Assembly (NCBI GenBank): GCA_002353555.1 | Contig: DEJO01000053.1 | Location: forward strand, 1-5,796 | DNA from: Prevotella sp. UBA2746 | GTDB lineage: Bacteria; Bacteroidota; Bacteroidia; Bacteroidales; Bacteroidaceae | Reading direction: 5' to 3' | Length of the DNA stretch: 5,796 bases | Shown here: positions 5,685 through 5,796 of the stretch, piece after piece | Numbering within the stretch: the first letter of the stretch is position 1 | Layout of the letters: every line of letters starts with the position of its first letter | Position numbers and translations under genes: made by a program | Notes under the pieces: model-generated | What the model was told of the DNA's origin: nothing | Seen by the model: only the letters and a program-made list of their open reading frames with translations | Database searches by the model: none

Positions 5685-5796
5685 TACGCTGCGAAAGCGT
5701 TCGGGCAATTAGTAGCGCTCGGCTTTGACGTCGACGTCTTTACACCTGCGCCCTATCAACGTCATCGTCTGTGACGACCCTCTATGGAGTCCTCAT
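5685..5796 (-). rRNA. rrl: 23S ribosomal RNA, 3' end (partial)
   Basis: The minus strand carries the last 110 or so bases of 23S rRNA; the rest lies beyond the right window edge. Recognisable stretches are GAGGGTCGTCACAGACGATG, ACGTTGATAGGGCGCAGGTG, and the terminal AGCGCTACTAATTGCCCG typical of Bacteroidetes 23S. The mature 3' end is set by analogy with E. coli, where about 20 bases follow ACTAAT, giving roughly 5688 with an uncertainty of about 10 bases. A small hairpin (ACGCT 5686-5690 with AGCGT 5696-5700) falls at that boundary. Confidence 0.94.

Overview
The window looks like chromosomal DNA from a Bacteroidales bacterium, most probably Prevotella/Segatella or a close relative. The reasons are: TAnnTTTG-type -7 promoter elements with no Shine-Dalgarno sequences before the starts; a eukaryote-like (GT3) glycogen synthase paired with a short-type glucan phosphorylase; rRNA sequences of Bacteroidetes character; and AT-rich simple repeats between genes. 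The genus is an inference from family knowledge, not a database match.

Layout from left to right: 1-48 is an edge stretch that may hold the tail of a convergent plus-strand gene. A strong intrinsic terminator (49-104, minus) closes the minus-strand glycogen operon. The operon is read right to left: glycogen synthase (4492 to 2741), a 32-bp gap, then alpha-glucan phosphorylase (2708 to 150). The 210-bp gap at 4493-4702 is divergent and carries a -7 element facing each way. A small secreted protein of unknown function lies on the plus strand (4703-5173). It converges on the 3' end of an rRNA operon on the minus strand: 23S 3' end (about 5685 to the window edge), a spacer with a heptamer repeat array, 5S rRNA (about 5403-5512) and the operon's intrinsic terminator (5352-5390).

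The synthase extends alpha-1,4-glucan, probably from UDP-glucose, and the phosphorylase releases glucose-1-phosphate from it. The operon therefore encodes both arms of a storage-glycogen cycle, so flux is probably set at enzyme level rather than by separate transcription. No branching enzyme, pyrophosphorylase or debranching enzyme is in the window.

I see no mobile element, CRISPR array, tRNA or defence system. The gene content is mostly ordinary housekeeping. The features most worth a second look are the heptamer array inside the rRNA transcription unit, the GTGAACAG/GTGAATAG repeat cluster, the repeat-derived C-terminus of the synthase, its apparent lack of the allosteric arginine cluster, and the small secreted orphan protein.
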